From an uncultured Clostridia bacterium (lineage in GTDB: Bacteria; Bacillota; Clostridia; TANB77; CAG-508): a DNA stretch of 37,913 bases. The notes under the pieces were generated by a model. That model searched no databases. It worked only from the letters and a program-made list of their open reading frames with translations, and was not told the DNA's origin. This document shows positions 21,239-30,906 of this stretch, piece after piece; the first letter of the stretch is position 1; each line of letters starts with the position of its first letter. A program made the translations under genes and the position numbers. The stretch spans positions 1-37,913 of the forward strand of contig CANQWH010000006.1 of assembly GCA_947627495.1 (NCBI GenBank), in the 5' to 3' direction.

Positions 21239-21311
21239 ATTATACAATATTTTACATAATTTTTCAATAGTTTTGTAATATTTCTGTAATGTTTTTGTAA
21301 TATTTTTGTAA
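21239..21311 (-). promoter_or_regulatory. Promoter of Cys-rich protein 1 with 4x 11-bp TTACA direct-repeat array
   Basis: Minus strand: TTACAAAAATA TTACAAAAACA TTACAGAAATA TTACAAAACTA TTGAAA-17-TATAAT. Boxes start at 21311, 21300, 21289, 21278. Confidence 0.7.
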
Positions 21312-21369
21312 TATTTATTGTTACATTGTTACATTATTGTCCATTATTTCATTTAAATTTTTAAACATT

Positions 21370-21414
21370 ACAAAAAAAATCATAATAGCTATTTAATACT
21401 ATTATGATTTTTTC
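21370..21414 (-). terminator. Terminator downstream of Cys-rich surface protein 2
   Basis: AAAAAAATCATAATAG ... CTATTATGATTTTTT stem. Confidence 0.75.
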
Positions 21415-21455
21415 ATTTTATTCTATCTAATTTTAATAAATAATTTTTAAAATAG

Positions 21456-23684
21456 TTAGATATTATTATATTTTTTCATTTTTACTGCTCCAATAATTGT
21501 TAATATACTAAAAATTGATATTGTAAATACAATTGTTTTTTCACCAGTATTAGGTATTTTACCACTTTGAGCACTTTCATCTGATATACCACAGTTTTTA
21601 CAATTTCCATCTACATATGAGTGTTTTCCTCTAGTTCCAGGTATTTCTGCTCCACAGTCCTTACATTCTTGCCAATGTTCATCGTCTTTTGATTTCCAAA
21701 CCCTATTCTTATGTTCACATGTTGGGTCATTTGGATTAGATGGATTGCTTGGGTTACTTGGATTGCTTGGATTGCTTGGGTCACTTGGGTTACTTGGGTT
21801 GCTTGGGTTGCTTGGGTTGCTTGGGTTGCTTGGGTTGCTTGGATTGCTTGGGTTGCTTGGGTTGCTTGGATTGCTTGGGTCACTTGGATTACTTGGGTTA
21901 TCTCCTCCTGTTCCTTCTTTTTTAGCACCACATTCACAGTTACCCTTTGCATCAAAATCATGTTCTTCTTTATTTTTTATGTCCCCGCAGTTTGTACATT
22001 CATCCCAATGATATGTTGAGTCTTTCTTTTTTTCATATGAATGATTACATTGGTAATCACATACTGTACATTTTCCTGATGAAAATGTATGTTTTTCTAC
22101 TTTTTTATCTCCACATTTTGTACATACTCTATAATGATCTGTTTGTGTTGATAGAGATTTATCTAATTGATAATTATGTTCGCATTGCGTATTTTTTACT
22201 GAACCACATTTAGAACATGTATTACTTGCATTGTATTCACAATCTTCTGTTTGACTTTGACCACATTTAGTACATGTACCTGTATGAGTTCCATTTTTAT
22301 TATCTGTCCAAGTTGTTATATTATGTCCTGTTGCTGGAATTGTAGTTTGCTCTTGTAATACTGTATTACATACTGAACAATGGCTTCCTTGAGACTTTCC
22401 TGGTGTTGTACATGTTGCTGCTACTGCTTGGTCTATTACCTCTGTATGTCCCGTTGCTGGAATTGTAGTTTGCTCTTGTAATACTGTATTACATACTGAA
22501 CAATGGCTTCCTTGAGACTTTCCTGGTGTTGTACATGTTGCTGCTACCGCTTGGTCTACTACTGGAGTATGTTCTGTTTTTGGAATTGTTTGAACATTTT
22601 CTGTTGCATTACATCTTGAACATCTATTTCCACTCTCTCCTGTTGTTGTACATGTTGCAGGTATATTATATGGTTTCATATCATGTCCTAATGCTGGAAC
22701 CTCTGTGTCTGTGTATGTTTCACCACACTCATCGCATGTATACTCAGTATATCCTTGTTCTGTACATGTAGGTGGAACCACCCTAGATGTGTAATTGTGT
22801 TCATGTGAACCTGTTCTAGTATAATTGCAAATTTTACATGTATCACCAACATATACATGACGTTCTCTTGCTTCTGTACCACATAGTTCACAAGTTGCAT
22901 AATGGTATAAATCATCCCCTGTTCTTTTTGTCCAATCATCATCATCTATTAAACTATGTTTACATAAATGTCCACAAGTGTCACACATATAATCTCCGTT
23001 ATAATTATGTGATTCAAAAGACTCATGATTACAATAATAACATATTCTGCTATGTACTTCATCATCAATAGTTATCTCTTTAGGTTCTGTACTAGAATGT
23101 GTACATTCATAATCACACAATCTACAAATACCAGAATAAGGATTATAATTATGATTTTCAAGGATTGGAGTATGGCATATACCGCATGTAAAATTGTGTT
23201 TTTGATTATTTCCTACTATCTGTGATACTGAACCGGCCATATGCTTACACTGATATTCACAACCGTTAGTTCTACATTTTCCAGTAGAATTCCAGTCATG
23301 ATCTTCTGCTTCTACTATTGTTGCCTTACAAAGACTGCATACCTCTTTATGTTGTCTTTCATCTATATATTGAGCTTTAGAATAATTTTCACATTTTTCT
23401 ACTCCATATTTTTGTCCACACTTATTACACTGTTTATAATGATATCCTTTTCTTTCTGGATATTGTACTGCTGTATAATCACCATCATGGTCGCATTTAA
23501 TTTCACTATTATTATTATTATTATTATTATTATTATCATTCGTAGCTGCTGCTTCTATATGTATCAATTTATTTGTAAATAGCACTGTTCCTATTAATAT
23601 AACTAAAATAATAACAAGCGTTATAATATTACCATTATTTAATAATTTAGTGTTTTTTGAATATTTTAGGTTTCTCCACCCCAT
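21456..23684 (-). CDS. Cys-rich surface protein 2: signal peptide, Asn tract, mixed CxxC repeats, (NPS)n linker, IPNTG anchor
   Basis: N-terminal TM, NNNNNNNN tract, repeats ATCTTPGKSQGSHCSVCNTVLQEQTTIPATGH, C-terminal module CEHKNRVWKSKDDEHWQECKDCGAEIPGTRGKHSYVDGNCKNCG, IPNTGEKT...KMKKYNNI. Confidence 0.88.
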   Translation of the reverse strand: MGWRNLKYSKNTKLLNNGNIITLVIILVILIGTVLFTNKLIHIEAAATNDNNNNNNNNNSEIKCDHDGDYTAVQYPERKGYHYKQCNKCGQKYGVEKCENYSKAQYIDERQHKEVCSLCKATIVEAEDHDWNSTGKCRTNGCEYQCKHMAGSVSQIVGNNQKHNFTCGICHTPILENHNYNPYSGICRLCDYECTHSSTEPKEITIDDEVHSRICYYCNHESFESHNYNGDYMCDTCGHLCKHSLIDDDDWTKRTGDDLYHYATCELCGTEARERHVYVGDTCKICNYTRTGSHEHNYTSRVVPPTCTEQGYTEYTCDECGETYTDTEVPALGHDMKPYNIPATCTTTGESGNRCSRCNATENVQTIPKTEHTPVVDQAVAATCTTPGKSQGSHCSVCNTVLQEQTTIPATGHTEVIDQAVAATCTTPGKSQGSHCSVCNTVLQEQTTIPATGHNITTWTDNKNGTHTGTCTKCGQSQTEDCEYNASNTCSKCGSVKNTQCEHNYQLDKSLSTQTDHYRVCTKCGDKKVEKHTFSSGKCTVCDYQCNHSYEKKKDSTYHWDECTNCGDIKNKEEHDFDAKGNCECGAKKEGTGGDNPSNPSDPSNPSNPSNPSNPSNPSNPSNPSNPSNPSNPSDPSNPSNPSNPSNPSNPNDPTCEHKNRVWKSKDDEHWQECKDCGAEIPGTRGKHSYVDGNCKNCGISDESAQSGKIPNTGEKTIVFTISIFSILTIIGAVKMKKYNNI
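21730..21900 (-). repeat. 9-bp minisatellite encoding Asn-Pro-Ser / Asp-Pro-Ser linker
   Basis: Plus strand TTGCTTGGG/ATTGCTTGG units repeated; encodes NPSNPSDPSNPS... Confidence 0.9.
22330..22578 (-). repeat. 123-bp direct repeat (41 aa) inside Cys-rich protein 2
   Basis: TTGCTGGAATTGTAGTTTGCTCTTGTAATACTG... starts at 22331 and 22454. Confidence 0.85.
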
Positions 23685-23735
23685 AATATATTTCTTCCTT
23701 TCTTAATTTTAACTCTATAATATACTCTTCTTTTT

Positions 23736-23815
23736 ATAATACACTTTTTTTTTAAAATTTTCAATATTTTTCGCATATGTAATATAAATGTAATGTCCTT
23801 GTAATATATTTGTAA
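23736..23815 (-). promoter_or_regulatory. Promoter of Cys-rich protein 2 with 4x 11-bp TTACA array
   Basis: Minus strand boxes start at 23815, 23804, 23793, 23782; TTGAAA (23764-23759)-17-TATTAT (23741-23736). Confidence 0.7.
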
Positions 23816-23831
23816 TAATAAAAGTTAAACT

Positions 23832-23917
23832 GTTACTATTCACAGCTTATATTAAAAAATCTGCCAAATCTCCTGCGTTTGGTTACTTTGTACATATAAT
23901 TGGCTCTGAATTGTAAC
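23832..23917 (-). repeat. TIR-bearing repeat, compact copy B (no nested insert)
   Basis: GTTACTATTCACAGC... on plus; minus strand reads ACAAAGTAACCAAACGCAGGAGATTTGGCAGATT...GCTGTGAATAGTAAC. Confidence 0.75.
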
Positions 23918-23931
23918 AATAAAATATATAA

Positions 23932-23986
23932 CAATGTACCCAATGGTGAAACACTTTTTTAGTGTCTACTCCATTGGGTACATTTT
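23932..23986 (-). terminator. Terminator downstream of Cys-rich protein 3
   Basis: AATGTACCCAATGG ... CCATTGGGTACATTTT stem. Confidence 0.75.
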
Positions 23987-24193
23987 AAAATATAAGCCTG
24001 TATTAATTTTTATATATCTTTATATTTTTTTAATCCTACAGCACCAACAATAACTACTATTATTAATATTAGATATAGTATTGCAGGTATTTCAGTACCT
24101 GTAAATGGTAAGTTATTATCAGAACTATCTGAATCTTTTATTCCGCAATCTTCGCATTTTCCATCTTTATATGAGTGTTTTTCTCTTGTTCCT

Positions 24194-24626
24194 GGTATTT
24201 CTTTTCCACAATCTGGGCATTCTTGCCAATGCTCATCATCATCATGCTCCCATTTTAGATTTGGATGTGTACAATCATATCCACAATCTGGGCAATGTCC
24301 ATTTTCATCAAATTCATGTGGCTCTCTTGTATTTGGTACTTCTTGTTTACAATCTGGACATTCTTTCCAATGTTCTGTATGATTATGTTTCCATTCTGCA
24401 TCTTTGTGTTTACAGCCATATCCACAGTCTGGGCAACTTCCATCTTCATCTGGTTTATGTGGTTCTCTTGTTCCTGGTATTTCTTTTCCACAATCTGGGC
24501 ATTCTTGCCAATGCTCATCATCATCATGCTCCCATTTTAGATTTGGATGTGTACAATCATATCCACAATCTGGGCAATGTCCATTTTCATCAAATTCATG
24601 TGGTTCTCTTGTATTTGGTACTTCTT
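24194..24626 (-). repeat. 282-bp direct duplication (94 aa) in Cys-rich protein 3
   Basis: GGTATTTCTTTTCCACAATCTGGGCATTCTTGCCAATGCTCATCATCATCATGCTCCC at 24194 and 24476. Confidence 0.85.
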
Positions 24627-25120
24627 CTTTACAATCTGGACATTCTTTCCAGTGTTCTTTATGATTATGTTTCCATTCTGCATTTGGATGTGTGCAATCA
24701 TTTCCGCTATTTCCGTTTTTGTCAGCACCGCAGTCATCACACTTATCATCATCTCCATAATTGTGACTCTTTGTTTCTTTTTCATCACAATTTGGCCTTT
24801 CACATTCTCTACTATGTGTTCCATTTCCATTATCTTCCCAATCGCCCCATTGATGTCCCAATGCTGGTGTTGTGACAGTATTTGTTTCTGTACATCCAGT
24901 ACATTTATACGTTGTACTTCCCGCTTCTTTACATGTTGCTGGTTTTGTATTTATCAATTGAGTAAATGTATGAGTTCCTCTTGATAGTTCTTCTCCACAT
25001 ACTGTACATCTGGTCCAGTGTTCATTTGCATCTGATTTCGTTTCTATATTTGGATGATTACATGTAGTACTACTACTTTTTACATATCCGCATTCACATC
25101 TTCCTGAACTATCAAAACTA

Positions 25121-25540
25121 TGTGTTCCCCTTGTATTTGGAACTTCTGTTACATCACAATCTGGGCATCTCTTCCAGTGATTATTCGCATCATATTCCCA
25201 TCTTGCATTTGTATGTGGACATGCATAGTTACAATTTACATTTGTACATACTCCATTTTTATATGTATGGCGTTCTCTTGAACCTGGTACTTCTATTCCT
25301 CCACAGTCATCACATATTTGCCAATGGTCTCGAGAATCATGCTGCCATCTTACATTTGTATGGTCACCTGTATGACCTGTGCCACTACTTTGTTTTTTAT
25401 ATCCGCAATCTGTACATCTTCCTGAAGTATCAAAATTATGTGTTCCCCTTGTATTTGGAACTTCTGTTACATCACAATCTGGGCATCTCTTCCAGTGATT
25501 ATTCGCATCATATTCCCATCTTGCATTTGTATGTTGGCAT
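25121..25540 (-). repeat. 318-bp spaced direct duplication in Cys-rich protein 3
   Basis: TGTGTTCCCCTTGTATTTGGAACTTCTGTTACATCACAATCTGGGCATCTCTTCCAGTG at 25121 and 25439. Confidence 0.85.
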
Positions 25541-26431
25541 TTATATTTACAATTTTCATTTGTACATACGCCATCTTTAAATGTGTGTTTTTCTTTTGAA
25601 TCTTGATTTACTTTTCCACATTCCACACATTCTTGCCAGTGTTCTGCATTATCATGATTCCATTTTAAATTTGTATGGTCATCTACATGACCTGGGTTGC
25701 TACTTCCGTTCCGTTGCCCCACATCTTGTGCATTCATTATTTACAAAATTATGTTCTTCTGTATCTTTATAACCACAATTTTCTCTTTGGCATGTTCTTG
25801 AACATGTTCCATTTCCATTATCTGTCCATTGTGCACCATTCCAATCATGTCCTAATGCATCGCCATTTTTTTCACTACGTGATGAGTATCCACACTCATC
25901 GCAAGTAGATGTTATAGTTCCTTCACTTGTACATGTTGCTGGTATAGTTATTTCAGTAAAGTGATGTTCTTGTTCATTTAATTTTTCGCCACAATATTTA
26001 CAGGTATTATAATGACCACTACCCCTATTGGGAGTGTTTACTATCCATTCTCCAGGTTCACACAATTCTGCTCTCAATGTAGTGCCACAGTTGTTACAGA
26101 TTATATAATGTGCATCACGATTTTCTAAAGATGAAGCTCCATTCGTGTGACTATAGCTTCTTCCATATGATTCGTCGTGGTTACATTTCATTTTGCATTT
26201 AGTACATTCTCCATTCACCCAATGGTGTGGTGGGCATGTTTCAGTTTCACTATTATTATTGTTGTTATTATCATCTGCTGCAAATGCATTTATATCTAAT
26301 AAATACATACTTCCCACAATTGCTGTTACTAATATTAGTAAAATTATTCCCAGTACAATAAAATCTCCTTTTTTAATTTTACCCATATCTTTTTCCCCCT
26401 CTTTTGATTTTTTTATTTCACCATTATTTTC

Positions 26432-26489
26432 ATTATTGCACTTTTTTTTTTACTTTGCAACATTTTTTTCATATGTTACAAAAATGTAA
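26432..26489 (-). promoter_or_regulatory. Promoter of Cys-rich protein 3 with two proximal 11-bp-spaced boxes
   Basis: Minus strand TTACATTTTTG TAACATATGAAAAAAATG TTGCAA-17-AATAAT; boxes start at 26489 and 26478. A second TTACA pair starts at 26598/26587. Confidence 0.6.
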
Positions 26490-26603
26490 TATTTTCCATA
26501 AATATTGCTTATGTTCTTTATTTTTTTCATTTTATGTTTCCGTAAGTTAATACTTTATTATTATATATATTATTTTTATATTTGTAATATTCTTGTAATA
26601 ATT

Positions 26604-28652
26604 TTATATTTCTATTTTTTTACTAAATTTTTCTTCTATTTGTTTTTTCAGTAATACATTTTTTTCATCTTTTAAATTTTTATCTTCATTTATTATTTTT
26701 AAAGCTAAACTCTGAATATCTTTTAGAATTTCTACATCTTGAAATAAATTTGCAATTTTAAATTCTGGTATGCCATGTTGCCTTGTTCCAAAAAATTCAC
26801 CTGAACCGCGTAATTCTAAATCCTTTTGAGATATTTTAAAACCATCATTTGTTTCTACCATTATTTTCATTCTTTCTCTTGTTTGTTCACTATTTCCCTT
26901 ATATTTTAATATACAATATGATTTATATTTCCCTCTTCCTACTCTTCCTCTTAATTGATGCAATGTTGCAAGCCCAAAGCGTTCCGCATTTTCTATTACC
27001 ATTATTGTACTATTTGGAACATCCACACCAACTTCTATTACTGTTGTAGATATTAATATATCTGTGTTTCCGTTTTTAAATTCTTCCATTATTCTGTCTT
27101 TTTCTTTTTTGTTTAGTTTTCCATGTATATATTCTACTTTATATTCTTTAAATGTTTCATTCTTGTATTTTTCTGCAATTTCTATTACAGATCTTGCATT
27201 TATTTCCTCATTTTCTTCTACTAGTGGGCACACTATGTATGCTTGTCTTCCTTCATTTATTTGAGCTTTTATGAAATTATTCACTCGCTCTTCTTTTGAT
27301 GGTGTTACCGCAAATGTATCTATTTTTTGCCTATTAGGAGGTAGTTCATCTATTATTGATATATCCAAATCTCCATATAAAATTAATGCTAGGGTTCTAG
27401 GTATAGGTGTTGCAGACATAACTAATACATCTGGATTTTCTCCTTTACTATTTATAATTCCTCTTTGTCTTACTCCAAATCTATGCTGTTCATCTGTAAC
27501 TACTAATCCCAATTTATTAAATTCTACATTTTCTTGCAATAATGCATGTGTCCCTATTATTACATCTATGTTTCCTATTTTTAAATTTTCTAAAATCTCT
27601 TCTTTTTTCTTTTTTGGTGTTCCACTAACTAGAAGTTCACATCTTATATTAAATTTTTCTAATATATTTTTAAAATTTTCATAGTGTTGCTTTGCAAGTA
27701 TTGCAGTTGGCACCATAACTGCTACTTGATAACTACTTTTTACGGCTTTATATGTTGCTACCATTGCTACTGCTGTTTTTCCGCTTCCTACATCTCCTTG
27801 TAGAAGTCTATTCATACTTTTTTTACTTTCCATGTCTCTATCAATTTCTTCTAATACTTTATTCTGAGCATTTGTTAACTTAAACGGCAATTCATTTATT
27901 ATTTCATACATTCTTGCATCTTTACTAAATTCAATACCTTTTGTTTCTCTACTATAATTACTTTTCAAATTTAATAATGCAAGTTGCATAATAAGCAATT
28001 CTTCAAATACTAGTCTTTTCCTTGCTTCATTGTATTTTTTAAAACTTTCTGGAAAATGAATCTGCTCAGTAGCTGTATTTATATCCATTATTTTATATTC
28101 ATCTATTAGGTATTTAGGCAAAGTTTCTGGTATATTGCCTTTTACTTCGTTTAAAGCATTCTCTATTATTTTTCTTAATGTGTTTTGTGATAAATTATAT
28201 GTGCTAGAATATATTGGTATAATTTTACCTGTATTTTTGTTTGAGTTTTCATTATCAAATATTGGGTTTGACATATCAATTTGATTAATTCTTCGTTTCA
28301 CTTTTCCAAAAAATTGATATGTTTCTCCTATTTTAAATCTATTTTTTAAGTAATATGCATTAAACCATGTTATAGTGCATGTTGCAGTATCATCTCTTAC
28401 TATTAATTTATATATTGACATATTTTTTCTTATCTTTATCTCTGTCATTTTTGAAACACATTTAGCTTTTATTAAAACTTCTTCTCCATCTACTAAGTCT
28501 TTTATGTATTTTGGTTTTCCTCTATCTTCATAGGTCCTAGGATAGTATGTTATAACATCATTTAATGTATATATGCCTAATTTATTTAGTTGTTTTATTC
28601 TATTTGGTCCTACTCCTTTTATGTATTTTGCATCTTTTAATAAATCTACCAT
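26604..28652 (-). CDS. recG: ATP-dependent DNA helicase RecG
   Basis: LLQGDVGSGKTAVAMVATYKAV, TDEQHRFGVRQR, MSATPIPRTLAL, LRGRVGRG motifs. Confidence 0.95.
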   Translation of the reverse strand: MVDLLKDAKYIKGVGPNRIKQLNKLGIYTLNDVITYYPRTYEDRGKPKYIKDLVDGEEVLIKAKCVSKMTEIKIRKNMSIYKLIVRDDTATCTITWFNAYYLKNRFKIGETYQFFGKVKRRINQIDMSNPIFDNENSNKNTGKIIPIYSSTYNLSQNTLRKIIENALNEVKGNIPETLPKYLIDEYKIMDINTATEQIHFPESFKKYNEARKRLVFEELLIMQLALLNLKSNYSRETKGIEFSKDARMYEIINELPFKLTNAQNKVLEEIDRDMESKKSMNRLLQGDVGSGKTAVAMVATYKAVKSSYQVAVMVPTAILAKQHYENFKNILEKFNIRCELLVSGTPKKKKEEILENLKIGNIDVIIGTHALLQENVEFNKLGLVVTDEQHRFGVRQRGIINSKGENPDVLVMSATPIPRTLALILYGDLDISIIDELPPNRQKIDTFAVTPSKEERVNNFIKAQINEGRQAYIVCPLVEENEEINARSVIEIAEKYKNETFKEYKVEYIHGKLNKKEKDRIMEEFKNGNTDILISTTVIEVGVDVPNSTIMVIENAERFGLATLHQLRGRVGRGKYKSYCILKYKGNSEQTRERMKIMVETNDGFKISQKDLELRGSGEFFGTRQHGIPEFKIANLFQDVEILKDIQSLALKIINEDKNLKDEKNVLLKKQIEEKFSKKIEI

Positions 28653-28675
28653 TTACAGTTCTCCTTTAATAATTG

Positions 28676-30886
28676 CTAATTTCCTAACTTTATTAATTTA
28701 TCTTTTAAACCTGTATTTCTTTTTTTAGTTTCTGTATTTTGTATCATATATTCTATTACATTATTTGAACCTAATATAATTAATAACTTTCTTGCTCTTG
28801 TTATTCCTGTATATAGCAAGTTTCTTGTGAGTAACATTGGTGCTGCTGGTGGAATGCACATTATTACAACATCAAATTCGCTTCCTTGAGATTTATGTAT
28901 TGTTAAACTATAACTATGTTCTATTTGTTCTAGTTCTCCATAGCCATACCATGCTGTTTTTTCATCATCAAATTCTACTTCTATTTGTTTTGTTACATCA
29001 TCAATTTTTGTTACTGTTCCTAGTTCTCCATTAAATATTCCGCTTCCGCTCTCTTTTCCTTTTCTTTCCCAATATATATCGTAGTTGTTTTTTACTTGCA
29101 TTACTCTATCTCCAATTAAGAATGTTCTTGTACCATTTTTTTTCTCTATTTTTGTATTATGGTTTAAAGCATTCTGAAGTTCTTTATTTAACTCTTTTGT
29201 TCCTAATACTCCTTTTTTGGTTGGAGTTAAAACTTGAATATCTTTAAAAAAATCATAGTTTCCAAATTTCTTTAGTCTTCCAGAACATAAAGAAATTACA
29301 TCTCTTTGCATCTTTGCCATTGATGGTTCATTAATATAGAAAAAGTCTTGAAGTTTTTCTTTGTTTTCCTCTTTTGGAAGTGAAATAAAACTCTGACCAT
29401 TATTTACCCTATGTGCATTTGTTATTATTTGGCTTTTGGCCGCTTGCCTAAATATTTCATTTAGTTCTATAGTTTCAATCATACCTGAATTTATTATATC
29501 TTTTAATATATTTCCTGGTCCTACAGAAGGTAGTTGGTTTATATCTCCTACCAAAATTAATTTTGTTCCTAAATATATTCCTTTTAATATGTAGTTCATT
29601 ACAAATACATCTACCATAGACATCTCATCAATAATTATTACATCTGCATCTATTGGTTCTACTTGGTAATCTACCTTTTCTATATCAAGCCCTTCCTCCA
29701 TTTTTCCTATTTCTAATAGTCTATGTATAGTGGTTGCTTCTTCTCCTGTTGCTTCACTCATTCTCTTAGCTGCTCTACCCGTAGGAGCACAGAGTGCAAC
29801 TTTCTTTTTTTCTTGTTTATATAAATCCTTTATGAATTTTATAATGGTTGTCTTTCCTGTTCCTGGACCACCCGTAATAACACATACATTATTATCATTT
29901 ACTAATTTTATTGCTTCTCTTTGTTTTTCTGATAATTTTATATCTATATTTTTTTCTTCTTGTTCAAATTTTTTATCAAAATCTTTTATTCTTTTTACAT
30001 TTTTTGTTTTCTTCAATGCTATTAATTTCTCTGCAATGTTTTTTTCACAAATGCTAAATGTGTTTAAAAATACCCATTCAATATCTTCTATAATTTCTAT
30101 ATATATTTTTTCTTTAGCTTTCAAGTTTATTAAGCTATTTTCTATATCTTTTATCTCTACATCTAATAATTCATTTACATATTTTATTAAATTTTGTTTT
30201 TCTACACATGTATTACCATTATTACTTGCTAGTGCTAAACTGTATCTAATTGCACTTTCTATTCTATTTTGATTATCATTGTCTATTCCTAAATCTAATG
30301 CCATTTTATCTATCTTTTTAAAGTCTATTCCATAAGTTATATCTAATAATAAATAAGGATTTTTTTCTATTTCCTGCATTGCATTTTTCCCAAATGCATC
30401 ATACACTTTCTTACTATTTCCTGCTGATATTCCAAATTTTTCTAGGAACCCTACTATCTCCCAAAGGTCCCATTTTTCTGCAAATTCTTGTGATATTTTT
30501 ATTGCTTTTTCTTCAGAAATTCCTCTTACTTTTGCAAGCTTATCTGGTTCAAATCTTAGAATATGTAACGTTTCTTCTCCAAATTTTTCTGTTATTCTTT
30601 TTGCTGTGGCAGGTCCTACACCTGTTATTATTCCACCTGATAAATATCTCTCCAATGCTTCTAATGTTTCTGGCATTATTTTTTCAAATGTTTCTATTTT
30701 AAATTGTCTCCCATAGTCCTGATGATTTATGAATCTTCCCTCTAATTTTAAACTATCTCCATCATTTATAAAAGGCATATAACCTACCACTACAATTTCT
30801 TCTTTTTCTGTTCTAAAATTTGCTACCATATATCCATTTATCTCATTTTGATAGATTATATCTATTATCTGTCCTTTTATTTCCAA
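28676..30886 (-). CDS. recD2: RecD2-like ATP-dependent helicase
   Basis: ITGGPGTGKTTIIKFI, IIDEMSMVDV, SLTIHKSQGSEFD, N-terminal HhH-like region. Confidence 0.93.
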   Translation of the reverse strand: MEIKGQIIDIIYQNEINGYMVANFRTEKEEIVVVGYMPFINDGDSLKLEGRFINHQDYGRQFKIETFEKIMPETLEALERYLSGGIITGVGPATAKRITEKFGEETLHILRFEPDKLAKVRGISEEKAIKISQEFAEKWDLWEIVGFLEKFGISAGNSKKVYDAFGKNAMQEIEKNPYLLLDITYGIDFKKIDKMALDLGIDNDNQNRIESAIRYSLALASNNGNTCVEKQNLIKYVNELLDVEIKDIENSLINLKAKEKIYIEIIEDIEWVFLNTFSICEKNIAEKLIALKKTKNVKRIKDFDKKFEQEEKNIDIKLSEKQREAIKLVNDNNVCVITGGPGTGKTTIIKFIKDLYKQEKKKVALCAPTGRAAKRMSEATGEEATTIHRLLEIGKMEEGLDIEKVDYQVEPIDADVIIIDEMSMVDVFVMNYILKGIYLGTKLILVGDINQLPSVGPGNILKDIINSGMIETIELNEIFRQAAKSQIITNAHRVNNGQSFISLPKEENKEKLQDFFYINEPSMAKMQRDVISLCSGRLKKFGNYDFFKDIQVLTPTKKGVLGTKELNKELQNALNHNTKIEKKNGTRTFLIGDRVMQVKNNYDIYWERKGKESGSGIFNGELGTVTKIDDVTKQIEVEFDDEKTAWYGYGELEQIEHSYSLTIHKSQGSEFDVVIMCIPPAAPMLLTRNLLYTGITRARKLLIILGSNNVIEYMIQNTETKKRNTGLKDKLIKLGN

Positions 30887-30906
30887 TTTTGTTCTCCTTT
30901 TTGCAC

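Larger units (their letters stand above)
24010..26386 (-). pseudogene. Cys-rich surface protein 3, split by an apparent +1 frameshift (ORFs 25700..26386 and 24010..25737); LPFTG anchor
   Basis: Upstream ORF has a signal-like TM and SD but no anchor; downstream ORF has repeats and LPFTGTEIPAILYLILIIVVIVGAVGLKKYKDI but no signal or SD. Deleting one G of GGGG near 25718 fuses ...CTRCG to QRNGSSNPGHVDDHTNLKW. Confidence 0.75.

Noticed and set aside
21711-22019. Plus-strand ORFs with WVAWVAW / LGLLGLL repeats
   Set aside because: Antisense shadows of the (NPS)n minisatellite; no SD or promoter, and the minus-strand protein explains the periodicity.
23832-23917. Considered copy B as just a terminator or operator palindrome
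   Set aside because: It shares specific arms and termini with copies A and C, so a repeat family explains it better; a secondary terminator role is not excluded.
24010-25737. Treating 24010..25737 as an independent gene
   Set aside because: No SD, promoter or signal peptide at its ATG; it overlaps the end of 25700..26386 in the +1 frame, and joining them yields the same architecture as proteins 1 and 2.
18696-26386. Possible CRISPR array or multiheme cytochromes
   Set aside because: Repeats are contiguous in-frame coding modules without spacers. CxxC is mostly not followed by His (CXXCH is sporadic), so this is not a multiheme pattern.
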